From DASQFI01 sp035633215 (GTDB lineage: Bacteria > Acidobacteriota > Vicinamibacteria > Vicinamibacterales > SCN-69-37): DNA of 64,000 nucleotides. A model generated the notes under the pieces. It was not told the origin of the DNA and did no database searches. It worked only from the letters and a program-made list of their open reading frames with translations. Location: NCBI GenBank assembly GCA_035633215.1, contig DASQFI010000058.1, forward strand, positions 124,001 to 188,000, read 5' to 3'. The translations under genes and the position numbers were made by a program. This document shows positions 1-7,625 of this stretch, piece after piece. Position 1 is the first letter of the stretch. Every line of letters starts with the position of its first letter.

Positions 1-1677
1 GCGGTGACGCTCGGCTATCCCGGAGAGGCGTTGTGGTGGGAGCTGGCCTCGCTCGTGACCATCATGCTGCTCGGCCACTGGATCGAGATGCGGTCGATCT
101 CGCAGGCGTCCGGCGCGCTGCGCGAGCTGGCCCGCCTCCTTCCCAGCACGGCGCAACGCATCGTCGGCGAGACCATCGAAGATGTCGCGATCTCGGCGCT
201 CCGTGAGGGCGACCTCGTGCTGGTGCGACCGGGTGCCAGCGTCCCGGCCGACGGCATCGTGCGGAGCGGGAAGAGCGACGTCAACGAGTCGATGATCACG
301 GGCGAGTCGGTACCAGTCGAGAAGACCGAGGGCGCGAAGGTCATCGCGGGAACGGTCAACGGCGCCGGCTCGCTCCGCCTGACGGTCACCGGCACCGGCG
401 AGCGGACGGCGCTCGCCAACATCATGCGCCTGGTCGAGCAGGCGCAGACATCCCGCTCCCGCACCCAAGCGCTGGCCGACCGTGCGGCGTTTCTCTTGAC
501 CATCATTGCGATCGTCGCTGGTTCCCTCACCCTGATCGTGTGGCTTGCCCTCGGAGCGTCCGGTGCGTTTGCGGTCGAACGACTGGTCGCCGTGCTCGTC
601 ATCGCCTGTCCGCACGCCCTCGGCCTCGCGGTGCCGCTCGTGGCCGCGATCTCCACGATGCTGGGCGCGCAATCCGGCCTGCTCGTTCGCGATCGACGCG
701 GGCTCGAGGAGGCGCGAAGACTCACGACGGTGGTCTTTGACAAGACCGGGACCCTCACGCGCGGTGAGTTCCGCGTCGTCGACATCGCGACCGACGGGAG
801 CCTGAGCGCGGACGAGGCGTTGCGGCTTGCGGCGGCGGTCGAGCGCGATTCCGAACACACGATCGCGCAGGGAATCGTCAAGAGCGCTGCTGAGCGGAAG
901 CTCCGCGTCCCCACCGCCGAACGGTTCGAGGCGATTCCCGGGCACGGCGTCCGGGCCATCGTCGAAGGCAAAGAGCTTTCCATGGGTGGCCCCGCGATGC
1001 TGACACGTCTTGCGCTCGCGCCAGCCGCCGCCGTTCGAGAAGCGGCGGACCGGGCGGCGGCACGTGGTCAGGCCTCCGTGTATCTCCTGACGCCGACGAA
1101 TGCCGTCGCAGCCTTCACGGTCGCGGATGCGGTGCGGCCAGAATCACGAGACGCGATTCAACGCCTGCACGAGCAACGGATCGAAGTCGTGATGCTCACC
1201 GGCGACGCACAGGCGGTGGCCAAAGCAGTCGCCACGGATCTTGGAATCGATACCGTCTTTGCCGAGGTGCTGCCGGGTGACAAGGTGGACAAAATCAAGG
1301 AGCTGAAGGGCCAAGGCAAACGGGTCGCCATGGTGGGTGATGGTGTCAACGATGCGCCGGCGCTGCTCACTGCGGACGTCGCCGTCGCGATCGGCGCGGG
1401 CACGGACGTCGCCGTCGAGGCCGGCGACGTCGTCCTGGTCCGGAGCGACCCAAGAGATGTTCCTCGAATCATCGCGCTCAGCCGGGCAAGCTACCGGAAG
1501 ATGCTGCAGAACCTCTGGTGGGCGGCCGGCTACAACATCGTGGCCATCCCGTTGGCAGCCGGCGTCCTGGCGGCGCAAGGGATTCTCCTCCCGCCCGCGT
1601 TTGCCGCCGTCCTGATGTCGGCAAGCACGGTCATCGTCGCCATCAACGCGCAACTATTACGACGCACCCAACTGTAG
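1..1677 (+). CDS. CopB-like P1B copper-translocating ATPase (5' end outside window)
   Basis: This is an inner-membrane P-type ATPase that probably exports copper or silver. The frame is already open at base 1, so the N-terminus and first membrane helices are missing. Counting from the Met-like codon at base 4, TGES lies near residues 99-102, a CPH membrane motif near 202-204, the DKTGTLT phosphorylation motif near 246-252 and GDGVNDAP near 447. The last helices carry MSASTVIVAINA. CPH in place of CPC, together with that last-helix pattern, is typical of the P1B-3 (CopB) group, which is associated with Cu(II)/Ag(I). The HP-locus motif reads SEHTIA where SEHPLA is more usual. The gene is followed at once by a 28-bp repeat and two Cys-rich secreted proteins, which fits a copper-handling block. 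The family call is strong; the metal is inferred. Confidence 0.93.
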   Translation, partial: AVTLGYPGEALWWELASLVTIMLLGHWIEMRSISQASGALRELARLLPSTAQRIVGETIEDVAISALREGDLVLVRPGASVPADGIVRSGKSDVNESMITGESVPVEKTEGAKVIAGTVNGAGSLRLTVTGTGERTALANIMRLVEQAQTSRSRTQALADRAAFLLTIIAIVAGSLTLIVWLALGASGAFAVERLVAVLVIACPHALGLAVPLVAAISTMLGAQSGLLVRDRRGLEEARRLTTVVFDKTGTLTRGEFRVVDIATDGSLSADEALRLAAAVERDSEHTIAQGIVKSAAERKLRVPTAERFEAIPGHGVRAIVEGKELSMGGPAMLTRLALAPAAAVREAADRAAARGQASVYLLTPTNAVAAFTVADAVRPESRDAIQRLHEQRIEVVMLTGDAQAVAKAVATDLGIDTVFAEVLPGDKVDKIKELKGQGKRVAMVGDGVNDAPALLTADVAVAIGAGTDVAVEAGDVVLVRSDPRDVPRIIALSRASYRKMLQNLWWAAGYNIVAIPLAAGVLAAQGILLPPAFAAVLMSASTVIVAINAQLLRRTQL

Positions 1678-1680
1678 GCC

Positions 1681-1726
1681 CGTTCAGAAGACGTTAACCG
1701 GGTCCGGCCTGGGTGGTCATTGAGCA
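1681..1726. repeat. Composite junction repeat (two short duplicated pieces)
   Basis: Bases 1681-1708 match 4276-4303 at 24 of 28 positions. Bases 1709-1726 match 4984-5001 at 17 of 18. The second pieces sit upstream of, and at the very 3' end of, the membrane-protein gene at 4348-4998 (its last codons and stop). Here the two pieces abut, as if a copy of that gene had been deleted between them or the block 1727-4983 had been inserted by recombination. Confidence 0.6.
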
Positions 1727-1770
1727 TGGGCCGCTCGGGCGGAAGGCGAGGATGGGGTAACCTTCCTGTC

Positions 1771-3054
1771 ATGCGTGCGACTCCAATCGTCGGCCTGATC
1801 CTCTCGCTCATCGCAGCACTTTCCTGGCGTCCCCCAATCGCGGCGACCCACGCGCCGGGGCAGAACGACTTCGCGCCTCGCGTGCAGCCTCTGGATTCTC
1901 CCGCCGCGTCGAATAGCGGGCAGCCACAACTCACCGTCTCCGCGCGCGGCGTTCTTCTGAGCTGGATCGAACGAGACGGTGCCCGCGCGACCCTCAAATT
2001 CTCCGAGCGGACACCAGCCGGCTGGTCGGATGCGCGGATCGTGGCATCCGGGGACAACTGGTTCGTCAATTGGGCAGATGTCCCGTCGGTTTTGCGTCTC
2101 GCTGATGACACGCTCGCCGCCCACTGGCTGCAGAAGAGCGGTCCAAGCACTTACGCGTACGACGTCCGTTTGTCCGTCTCCAAGGATGGCGGGCTGACGT
2201 GGTCGCCGTCGTTTCTCCCGCATTCCGACGGCACACAGAGCGAGCACGGCTTCGCCTCGCTCTTCGGGATGGCCGGCGGCGGTTTGGGTCTGGTCTGGCT
2301 CGACGGCCGCGCCATGCATTCCAGCAGCCACGACACCGCCGCGTCGAGCGCCAACGGGGCGATGATGCTGCGCTTCGGCGCCTTCGATCGGAACTGGAAG
2401 CAAACGACTGACTCGCCTGTGGATATGCGCGTCTGTGAATGCTGTCCGACCACTGCGGCCATGACGGCCGATGGCCCGATCGTCGCCTTCCGCAACCGCA
2501 CGGACCAGGACATTCGCGACATCTATGTGTCGCGGCTCGAGCAGGGGAAATGGTCCGAGCCGCAGCCGGTCGCCAACGACGGCTGGCACATCACGGGATG
2601 TCCGGTCAACGGGCCCATGCTCGCCGCACGCGGTCGCACGGTCGTCGTCGCGTGGTTCACCGGTAAGGACAACCAGAACCGGGCGTTCGGCGCGTTTTCT
2701 CAAGATGCGGGCCGGACGTTCGGCGCGCCGATTCGTCTGGACGACAACGGGACACTCGGCCGCGTGGACGTCGAGCTGCTCGATGATGGCAGTGCCGTCG
2801 CCTCGTGGATTGAGTACTCGGCCCCTTCGACGCAGTTCCGTATCCGACGCGTGGAGGCATCGGGTGCCAGGTCGGCAGCCGTCACCGTGGCGCCGCTGAC
2901 GAGCGGTCGATCGTCGGGCTATCCGCGGCTGGCTCGTCACGGGAATGAACTGGTGATGGCGTGGGTTGAGGGCGCGTCGTTACCAGCGACGGGGCGCGAC
3001 GGGGCGCCTCGTGTCAAAACGGCCGTCGCGCAGCTTCCGCGCGTCGGCCGTTGA
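1771..3054 (+). CDS. Secreted BNR/sialidase-like propeller protein with Cys cluster
   Basis: This 427-aa protein is predicted to be exported. A hydrophobic signal segment follows the Met at 1771, and the upstream part of the open frame is low-complexity and arginine-rich, so I prefer this start. Repeated blocks such as SKDGGLTWSPSF and SQDAGRTFGAPI are Asp-box (BNR) repeats of a beta-propeller. Two Cys motifs stand out, VCECCPT and ITGCPVNGP. No sialidase catalytic Arg triad is evident, so an enzymatic function should not be assumed. It lies between a copper ATPase and a second protein of the same style (3086-4240), so a role in periplasmic copper handling is plausible but inferred. Confidence 0.8.
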   Translation: MRATPIVGLILSLIAALSWRPPIAATHAPGQNDFAPRVQPLDSPAASNSGQPQLTVSARGVLLSWIERDGARATLKFSERTPAGWSDARIVASGDNWFVNWADVPSVLRLADDTLAAHWLQKSGPSTYAYDVRLSVSKDGGLTWSPSFLPHSDGTQSEHGFASLFGMAGGGLGLVWLDGRAMHSSSHDTAASSANGAMMLRFGAFDRNWKQTTDSPVDMRVCECCPTTAAMTADGPIVAFRNRTDQDIRDIYVSRLEQGKWSEPQPVANDGWHITGCPVNGPMLAARGRTVVVAWFTGKDNQNRAFGAFSQDAGRTFGAPIRLDDNGTLGRVDVELLDDGSAVASWIEYSAPSTQFRIRRVEASGARSAAVTVAPLTSGRSSGYPRLARHGNELVMAWVEGASLPATGRDGAPRVKTAVAQLPRVGR

Positions 3055-3085
3055 GGGTGTTGACGGGACTCTGCTGGTATCGACG

Positions 3086-4240
3086 ATGAGAACGTACGTC
3101 TGCAGTCTTGTGGCCATGACCCTTGTGCTCCCCGTGAGCAGCGCGACGAGCGCCCGAGACGACGTCGTGCGCCTCGTCCGGCTGCCACCGGGCGGCATCC
3201 AACCTCAAGCGGCGGTTGACGACAAGGGTATCGTGCATGTCGTGTACTTCACCGGCGAGCCCGCAGCCGGCGATCTCTTTTACGCGCAGTTGGCAAACGA
3301 CGGCACGTTTACCAAAGCCATCAGGGTGAATAGCGAACCTGGAAGCGCCATCGCGACTGGTACCGTGCGTGGCGCGCGTCTCGCCGTCGGCAGAGGCGGA
3401 CGAGTGCATGTCGCCTGGAACGGATCGGGGCGGGCGACGCCAAACGCCTCGAATGGGAGCTCGCCGATGCTGTACGCGCGCATGAACGAGGCGCGCACGA
3501 GCTTCGAGCCGCAGCGCAATGTGCTTCGGTTCGCCGTCGGTATTGACGGAGGCGGTGCGGTGGCCGCGGACGCTCGCGGTCGGGTGATCGTCGCGTGGCA
3601 CGCCGGCGGGCCAGACTCGAAAGAGGAGGGCGATCGCCGTGTCTGGCTTGCGGAGTCGGCCGATGACGGGCAGACATTTGCGCGGGAACGCGCCGTGTCC
3701 AATATCGAGACCGGCGCGTGCGGCTGCTGCGGCATGGACGGTCTGATCAACGCACGAGGCGAGATCTTCTTCTTGTATCGATCAGCGCGCGAGGTCATGA
3801 ACCGCGACAACTATCTGCTCGCGTCCAGGGACGGCGGCAAGACCTTCCGTTCCGTGCTCATGCAGCGGTGGGGCGTCGGCGCGTGCCCGATGAGCACCTA
3901 CGACCTGGTCGAGGCGAATGGCGTGGTCCTGGCAGCGTGGGAAACCGGCGGCCAGGTCCAGTACGCCCGCGTGGACGTCGACATCCAGACTCCGACGGTG
4001 ATCGTTCCGCCGGGGGCGCAGCCTCGACGGCACCCGTCGCTCGCGGTCAACGCGCGTGGTGAAGTGCTGATGTCATGGAGTGAAGGCACCGGGTGGCAGC
4101 GTGGAGGCTCAGTGGCCTGGCAAGTGTTCGACAGGACTGGCGCGGCATTGCCTCATGCCGGCCGTACAGCTGGCGTGGCGGTGTGGAGTCTCACCGCGGC
4201 GATCGCCAGGCCGGATAACGGGTTCACGATCATTTATTAG
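3086..4240 (+). CDS. Second secreted BNR-like propeller protein with Cys cluster
   Basis: This 384-aa protein starts at the ATG at 3086, followed by a signal peptide ending near the TSARDD stretch. It has Asp-box-like repeats (SADDGQTFARE, SRDGGKTFRSV) and its own Cys motifs, ACGCCGMDG and VGACPMSTYD. These are placed much like the CECC and GCPV motifs of the upstream gene, so the two look like diverged paralogues in tandem. The gap between them is 31 bp, so cotranscription is likely. The function is unknown; copper binding by the Cys clusters is inferred from the neighbourhood. Confidence 0.78.
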   Translation: MRTYVCSLVAMTLVLPVSSATSARDDVVRLVRLPPGGIQPQAAVDDKGIVHVVYFTGEPAAGDLFYAQLANDGTFTKAIRVNSEPGSAIATGTVRGARLAVGRGGRVHVAWNGSGRATPNASNGSSPMLYARMNEARTSFEPQRNVLRFAVGIDGGGAVAADARGRVIVAWHAGGPDSKEEGDRRVWLAESADDGQTFARERAVSNIETGACGCCGMDGLINARGEIFFLYRSAREVMNRDNYLLASRDGGKTFRSVLMQRWGVGACPMSTYDLVEANGVVLAAWETGGQVQYARVDVDIQTPTVIVPPGAQPRRHPSLAVNARGEVLMSWSEGTGWQRGGSVAWQVFDRTGAALPHAGRTAGVAVWSLTAAIARPDNGFTIIY

Positions 4241-4275
4241 AAGCGATCGCTACAACTCCACCCGCCCCGACTGGC

Positions 4276-4303
4276 CATTCAGACGCCGTTAAGCGGGTCC
4301 GGC
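4276..4303. repeat. 28-bp repeat upstream of membrane-protein gene
   Basis: This segment matches 1681-1708 at 24 of 28 positions. It sits 44 bp upstream of the gene at 4348, so it could be a shared regulatory site as well as a recombination scar. Confidence 0.5.
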
Positions 4304-4347
4304 GACAATGGACTGCAAGTGAGCGCCCTCACCAAGATCACGACTCC

Positions 4348-4998
4348 ATGACCATGACACCGCGCCTCCGCAAGTTCGCGCTCACCGCACATGTCACGTC
4401 CTCGGTCGGCTGGCTTGGCGCGGTCAGTGCCTTTCTCGCGCTCGCTGTTGCCGGTCTTACCAGCCGGGATGCTCAGATGGTGCGCGCCGATTATCTCGCG
4501 ATGGAGTTGATCGGCTGGTTCGTCATCGTCCCGCTCAGCCTCGCTTCGCTGTGCACCGGACTGATCCAGTCACTCGGTACCGAGTGGGGCTTGTTCCGGC
4601 ACTACTGGATCGTGGTGAAATTTCTATTGAATATTGGCGCCACCATCCTTTTGGTGGTACACATGCAGCCGACTGGCCGCATCGCTGACGTCGCGGCAGA
4701 GACGACACTCTCCAGTGCCGATCTCCCTGGGCTGCGGATCCAACTCGTGGCCGACGCCGGTGCCGCCCTGCTGGTGCTGCTCGCGGCCACAACGCTGTCT
4801 GTGTACAAGCCGTGGGGCCTGACTCGGTACGGGACGCGCAATCAGGCCGAGCGGCGTCAGGTATTCCAGACGATCCCGCCCGAACGCCTGATGACCGTGA
4901 GCACACCCTGGGGGCCATACGTGTTGTTTGGAATCATCGGCCTGGTCTTGCTGTTCGTCGTCCTGCACCTCGCCGGTGGTGGTCTGGGTGGCCATTGA
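4348..4998 (+). CDS. CopD/DUF2269-like integral membrane protein
   Basis: This 216-aa protein has four to five hydrophobic segments. The first carries the pattern HVTSSVGWLGAVSAFLAL, a His followed by a small-residue, Trp-containing helix as seen in CopD-like and DUF2269-like proteins. Further helices cover about residues 50-70, 85-105, 130-150 and 190-208. The tail ends in Gly-rich GGGLGGH. It closes the run of copper-associated genes on the plus strand. Its substrate cannot be read from the sequence. Confidence 0.65.
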   Translation: MTMTPRLRKFALTAHVTSSVGWLGAVSAFLALAVAGLTSRDAQMVRADYLAMELIGWFVIVPLSLASLCTGLIQSLGTEWGLFRHYWIVVKFLLNIGATILLVVHMQPTGRIADVAAETTLSSADLPGLRIQLVADAGAALLVLLAATTLSVYKPWGLTRYGTRNQAERRQVFQTIPPERLMTVSTPWGPYVLFGIIGLVLLFVVLHLAGGGLGGH

Positions 4999-5274
4999 GC
5001 ACCGAGCGCGGTAGTGGCCGGTCAGGTGCGACGGAGAATCCAACTGCTCTCAAAGTGGAGACACGTTTCGGCGCAGAGGATGAACGCCCCAAACACCATC
5101 GCAAACATCGGCTGCGGGAAGAGTCTCATTGCATAGCCGCCGGGTTTTGGGGGCATGTCAGCAAGTGGTGAAGGATGAGCATATTGTGGCCCACCTTGAC
5201 GGTGTGGGCATTCCAGAAAGCCGGGTTGGTGGGCTACAGTGGGAGCTTCATCGCCGACGCGAAGAGGAGATCCC

Positions 5275-5616
5275 ATGAGAACGCTCAAAGTCGCTCTGAC
5301 AGCGGTCGTGTTTGCGATCATTGCCACCCCGCTCGCCCAGACGTCCGAACAGACATGGACCGGCAAGATCTCGGACAAGATGTGCGGGGTCTCGCATGTG
5401 GGAATGGGCGAGAACGTGACCGATCGGGAGTGCACGCTCAAGTGTGTCAAGGGCGGCAGCCCGTACGTCTTCGTCGTGGACAAGAAGGTCCTTGCGGTCG
5501 CCAACCAGAAGTTCGAGGGCCTCGAAACTCATGCCGGCCATACGGTGCTCCTGACGGGTCAACTCAAGGACAGCACCATCACTGTGTCGAAGATCGCGAT
5601 GCCGAAAGGCCAATAG
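5275..5616 (+). CDS. Small secreted Cys-containing protein (DUF5818-like)
   Basis: This 113-aa protein starts at the ATG at 5275, which follows a GAGGAG ribosome site. It has a signal peptide of about 22 residues and then a compact domain with DKMCGVSH, DRECTLKCVKGG and a C-terminal strand-rich part (HTVLLTGQLKDSTITV) that looks like an OB-type fold. The Cys/His arrangement resembles the DUF5818 family often seen in Acidobacteria, as far as I recall. Its role is unknown. An upstream extension of the frame to 5239 is open but lacks a better start. Confidence 0.7.
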   Translation: MRTLKVALTAVVFAIIATPLAQTSEQTWTGKISDKMCGVSHVGMGENVTDRECTLKCVKGGSPYVFVVDKKVLAVANQKFEGLETHAGHTVLLTGQLKDSTITVSKIAMPKGQ

Positions 5617-5690
5617 CGGCTGCGGTGCGAGAGTACCGGCGTCGCCACGGGACGTTTATGATAGGTCGCGCTGAAGGGAGCTCCCACCCG

Positions 5691-6077
5691 ATGCACCGAG
5701 CGGCTCTCATCTTAGGGCTGGCGCTGGCTGTCTCGGCGAGTGCCGAGTCGTGGTCGCAAAAGCGTTCCATGAAGGAACTCACGTTGCTCACCCGCGACGA
5801 CTGCGTCAATACGGCCAAGATCCGGACCAATCTCGATAAGGCGCTGAAGGAGTTGAACTGGTCGGCCGATTACCAGGTGATCGATCTCGGCACGCTCGCG
5901 GCCGCGGACGCCCGCACTGGCTATCCCACACCGACGTTGCTGTATAAGAGCCGAGATATCTTCGGGATGCCCGTCCCGAAGCCGCCATACAACTCGCCGA
6001 CTTGACGCGTCTATAAGGGCGGAGTTCCGTCCCCTGCTGTGATCACGGAAAAGCTCAAGTCGGCCGTCGGCGCGTAG
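5691..6077 (+). CDS. Exported thioredoxin-like protein with in-frame UGA (candidate selenoprotein)
   Basis: Translation from the ATG at 5691 (GAAGGGAG upstream) gives a signal peptide and a thioredoxin-like core: strand LTLLTRDDC with Cys38, a helix, then YPTPTLLYKSRDIFG with the cis-Pro-like TP. The frame meets TGA at 6003-6005 (codon 105) and stays open after it as RVYKGGVPSPAVITEKLKSAVGA-stop, ending with TAG at 6075-6077. Relatives I recall have a Cys in a CRVY-like motif at exactly this place, so UGA replaces a conserved Cys. A hairpin follows directly (6017-6032). Either UGA is read as selenocysteine (128 residues in all) or the gene carries a recent nonsense mutation and ends at residue 104. 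Confidence 0.6.
6017..6032 (+). promoter_or_regulatory. SECIS-like hairpin after UGA codon
   Basis: GGGCGG and CCGTCC form a six-pair stem (one G-U pair) closing an AGTT tetraloop. The loop begins 17 nt after the UGA and has G in its second position. Bacterial SECIS elements usually place a G-containing apical loop about 16-37 nt after UGA, so this fits. The stem is short and could arise by chance in GC-rich DNA. Confidence 0.4.
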
Positions 6078-6083
6078 CCCTCG

Positions 6084-7625
6084 TCATCGCACGACCACGG
6101 TCCCTCGGAACATGTCCATCCCGCACGCGAACGCGATCTCGCCCGATTTCGTCGGCGTCAGCCGCACCACGACAGGTGTGTTCAGCGGCAGCGCCTTCTT
6201 CACCTGCATCGACGGCACGACAACCTCGGTCGCGCACGTGGCCTCCGCGCGGCGTGTAAAGACGAGGTCGATTGGCACCCCAACGGCGACGGTCACTCTG
6301 GCGGGAACGAAGCCCTCTTTCGTCGCGGCGATCTCTACCCGTGCCGGCGTCTCACTCGAGCGATCAGTCGGCGGAGCGGCGGTGGCGACAGGCGGCGGGA
6401 GACCGAGCCGGTCGCGCTCGGCGCGAAGGAAAAAGCTGCCGAGGGTGACGACGCGTTCTCCGTCCGTCAGTCCCGCAATCACTTCGACATCGTCTCCGCT
6501 CACCCTCCCGAGACCCACGACCCGCTCGACGAAACGGCCCTGTTGGGCCTGATCGGCGACGTAGACCACGCTCTGGTTGCCGATTGTCTGAACGGCTGAT
6601 CGCGGAACCATGAGGACGTTCGTCGCCGCCGCGTCGCTGAGGAGCACGTCCACGAACATCCCCAGACGCAGGCGCTCGCCAGGGTTGGACGTCTCGATTC
6701 GCAGCCGGGCCGTCCGCGTCTCAGCCGTCACCTGCGCGTCGATGTACGTCACGGCGCCCTTCCACGTCTGACCGGGGAGGGCCGGCGTCGTCATCGTGGC
6801 CCGATTCCCCAGCCGCACGCGTCCGAGGTCGCGCTCGTAGACATCGCCGACGATCCAGACGGTCGACAGATCGACGATGGTGAAGAGCTCGGTGGACGCC
6901 TCGATGTTCTGGCCACGATTGATCGCACGTTGGGTGATGACGCCGCTCGCCGGGGCCGGGACAGTCAAGAGGGGATCGATGCGACTGGCGTCGACGAGCG
7001 CATTCACCTGATCGGGACTGACGCCGAGCAGAAGCAGCCGTGCTCGCGCACCCTCGACATCCGTTGCATGCTTGGTGTGCTCGGCCTGAGTGGCCTCGAG
7101 CTCCTCGCGGCTCGCGGCGCCGATCTTCACGAGACTCTCGAGGCGGACGAGTCGCTGGTGTGCGGCCGCGAGATCCGCCTTCATCGAGACATAGACTCGC
7201 TCCGCTTCGGCGAGCTCGGGACTGTGAATCGTCGCCAGTGTCTGTCCCGATCGCACGTGCGCGCCCAGCTCAGCCGGCACCGATCGCACCTGTCCGGCCG
7301 CGACCGCGCTGACGGTGACTTGCCGGTAGGCGTTGGGTTCGACCACTCCTGGGACCGCGATGTCGCGGGTCATCGGACCGACGTGGACGACGGACGTCTG
7401 GATGCCCGCGCGTGAGAGCGCCTCTGACGTCAGCGTGAGCACGACCTCGGTATTGGCGGCTGGGCTTGCCGCCGCAGCCGCACCCGGCACTGTGGGTCCG
7501 GGCGCCGGCGTCGAGGGCGCCCGCAGGTAGAGATACATGCCGACCGCACCGGCCGCCGCCATGAGCGGCGCGCCGGCGGCGATCCAGATCCATCGTCGAT
7601 CGCTGTGGGTCTTGTGAGCGGTCAT
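6084..7625 (-). CDS. cusB: CusB-like RND periplasmic adaptor with C-terminal cupredoxin-like domain
   Basis: This 513-aa membrane-fusion protein links an RND pump to an outer-membrane channel. It has a membrane anchor near residues 12-34, a barrel-sandwich/lipoyl part, a long coiled-coil hairpin (about 150-215) and a beta-barrel domain. After a proline-rich linker near residue 415, a separate domain begins with EGFVPARVTVAVG and ends with FACGMDMFRGTVVV. It looks like a cupredoxin or EfeO-like fold with Cys/Met candidate copper ligands. The start overlaps the cusC stop by ATGA, so translation is coupled. It is the last gene of the minus-strand operon cusA-cusC-cusB. Confidence 0.92.
   Translation of the reverse strand: MTAHKTHSDRRWIWIAAGAPLMAAAGAVGMYLYLRAPSTPAPGPTVPGAAAAASPAANTEVVLTLTSEALSRAGIQTSVVHVGPMTRDIAVPGVVEPNAYRQVTVSAVAAGQVRSVPAELGAHVRSGQTLATIHSPELAEAERVYVSMKADLAAAHQRLVRLESLVKIGAASREELEATQAEHTKHATDVEGARARLLLLGVSPDQVNALVDASRIDPLLTVPAPASGVITQRAINRGQNIEASTELFTIVDLSTVWIVGDVYERDLGRVRLGNRATMTTPALPGQTWKGAVTYIDAQVTAETRTARLRIETSNPGERLRLGMFVDVLLSDAAATNVLMVPRSAVQTIGNQSVVYVADQAQQGRFVERVVGLGRVSGDDVEVIAGLTDGERVVTLGSFFLRAERDRLGLPPPVATAAPPTDRSSETPARVEIAATKEGFVPARVTVAVGVPIDLVFTRRAEATCATEVVVPSMQVKKALPLNTPVVVRLTPTKSGEIAFACGMDMFRGTVVVR

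Noticed and set aside
4243..4250. GCGATCGC octamer
   Set aside because: A single occurrence of a palindromic octamer without context; no sign of a repeat system.
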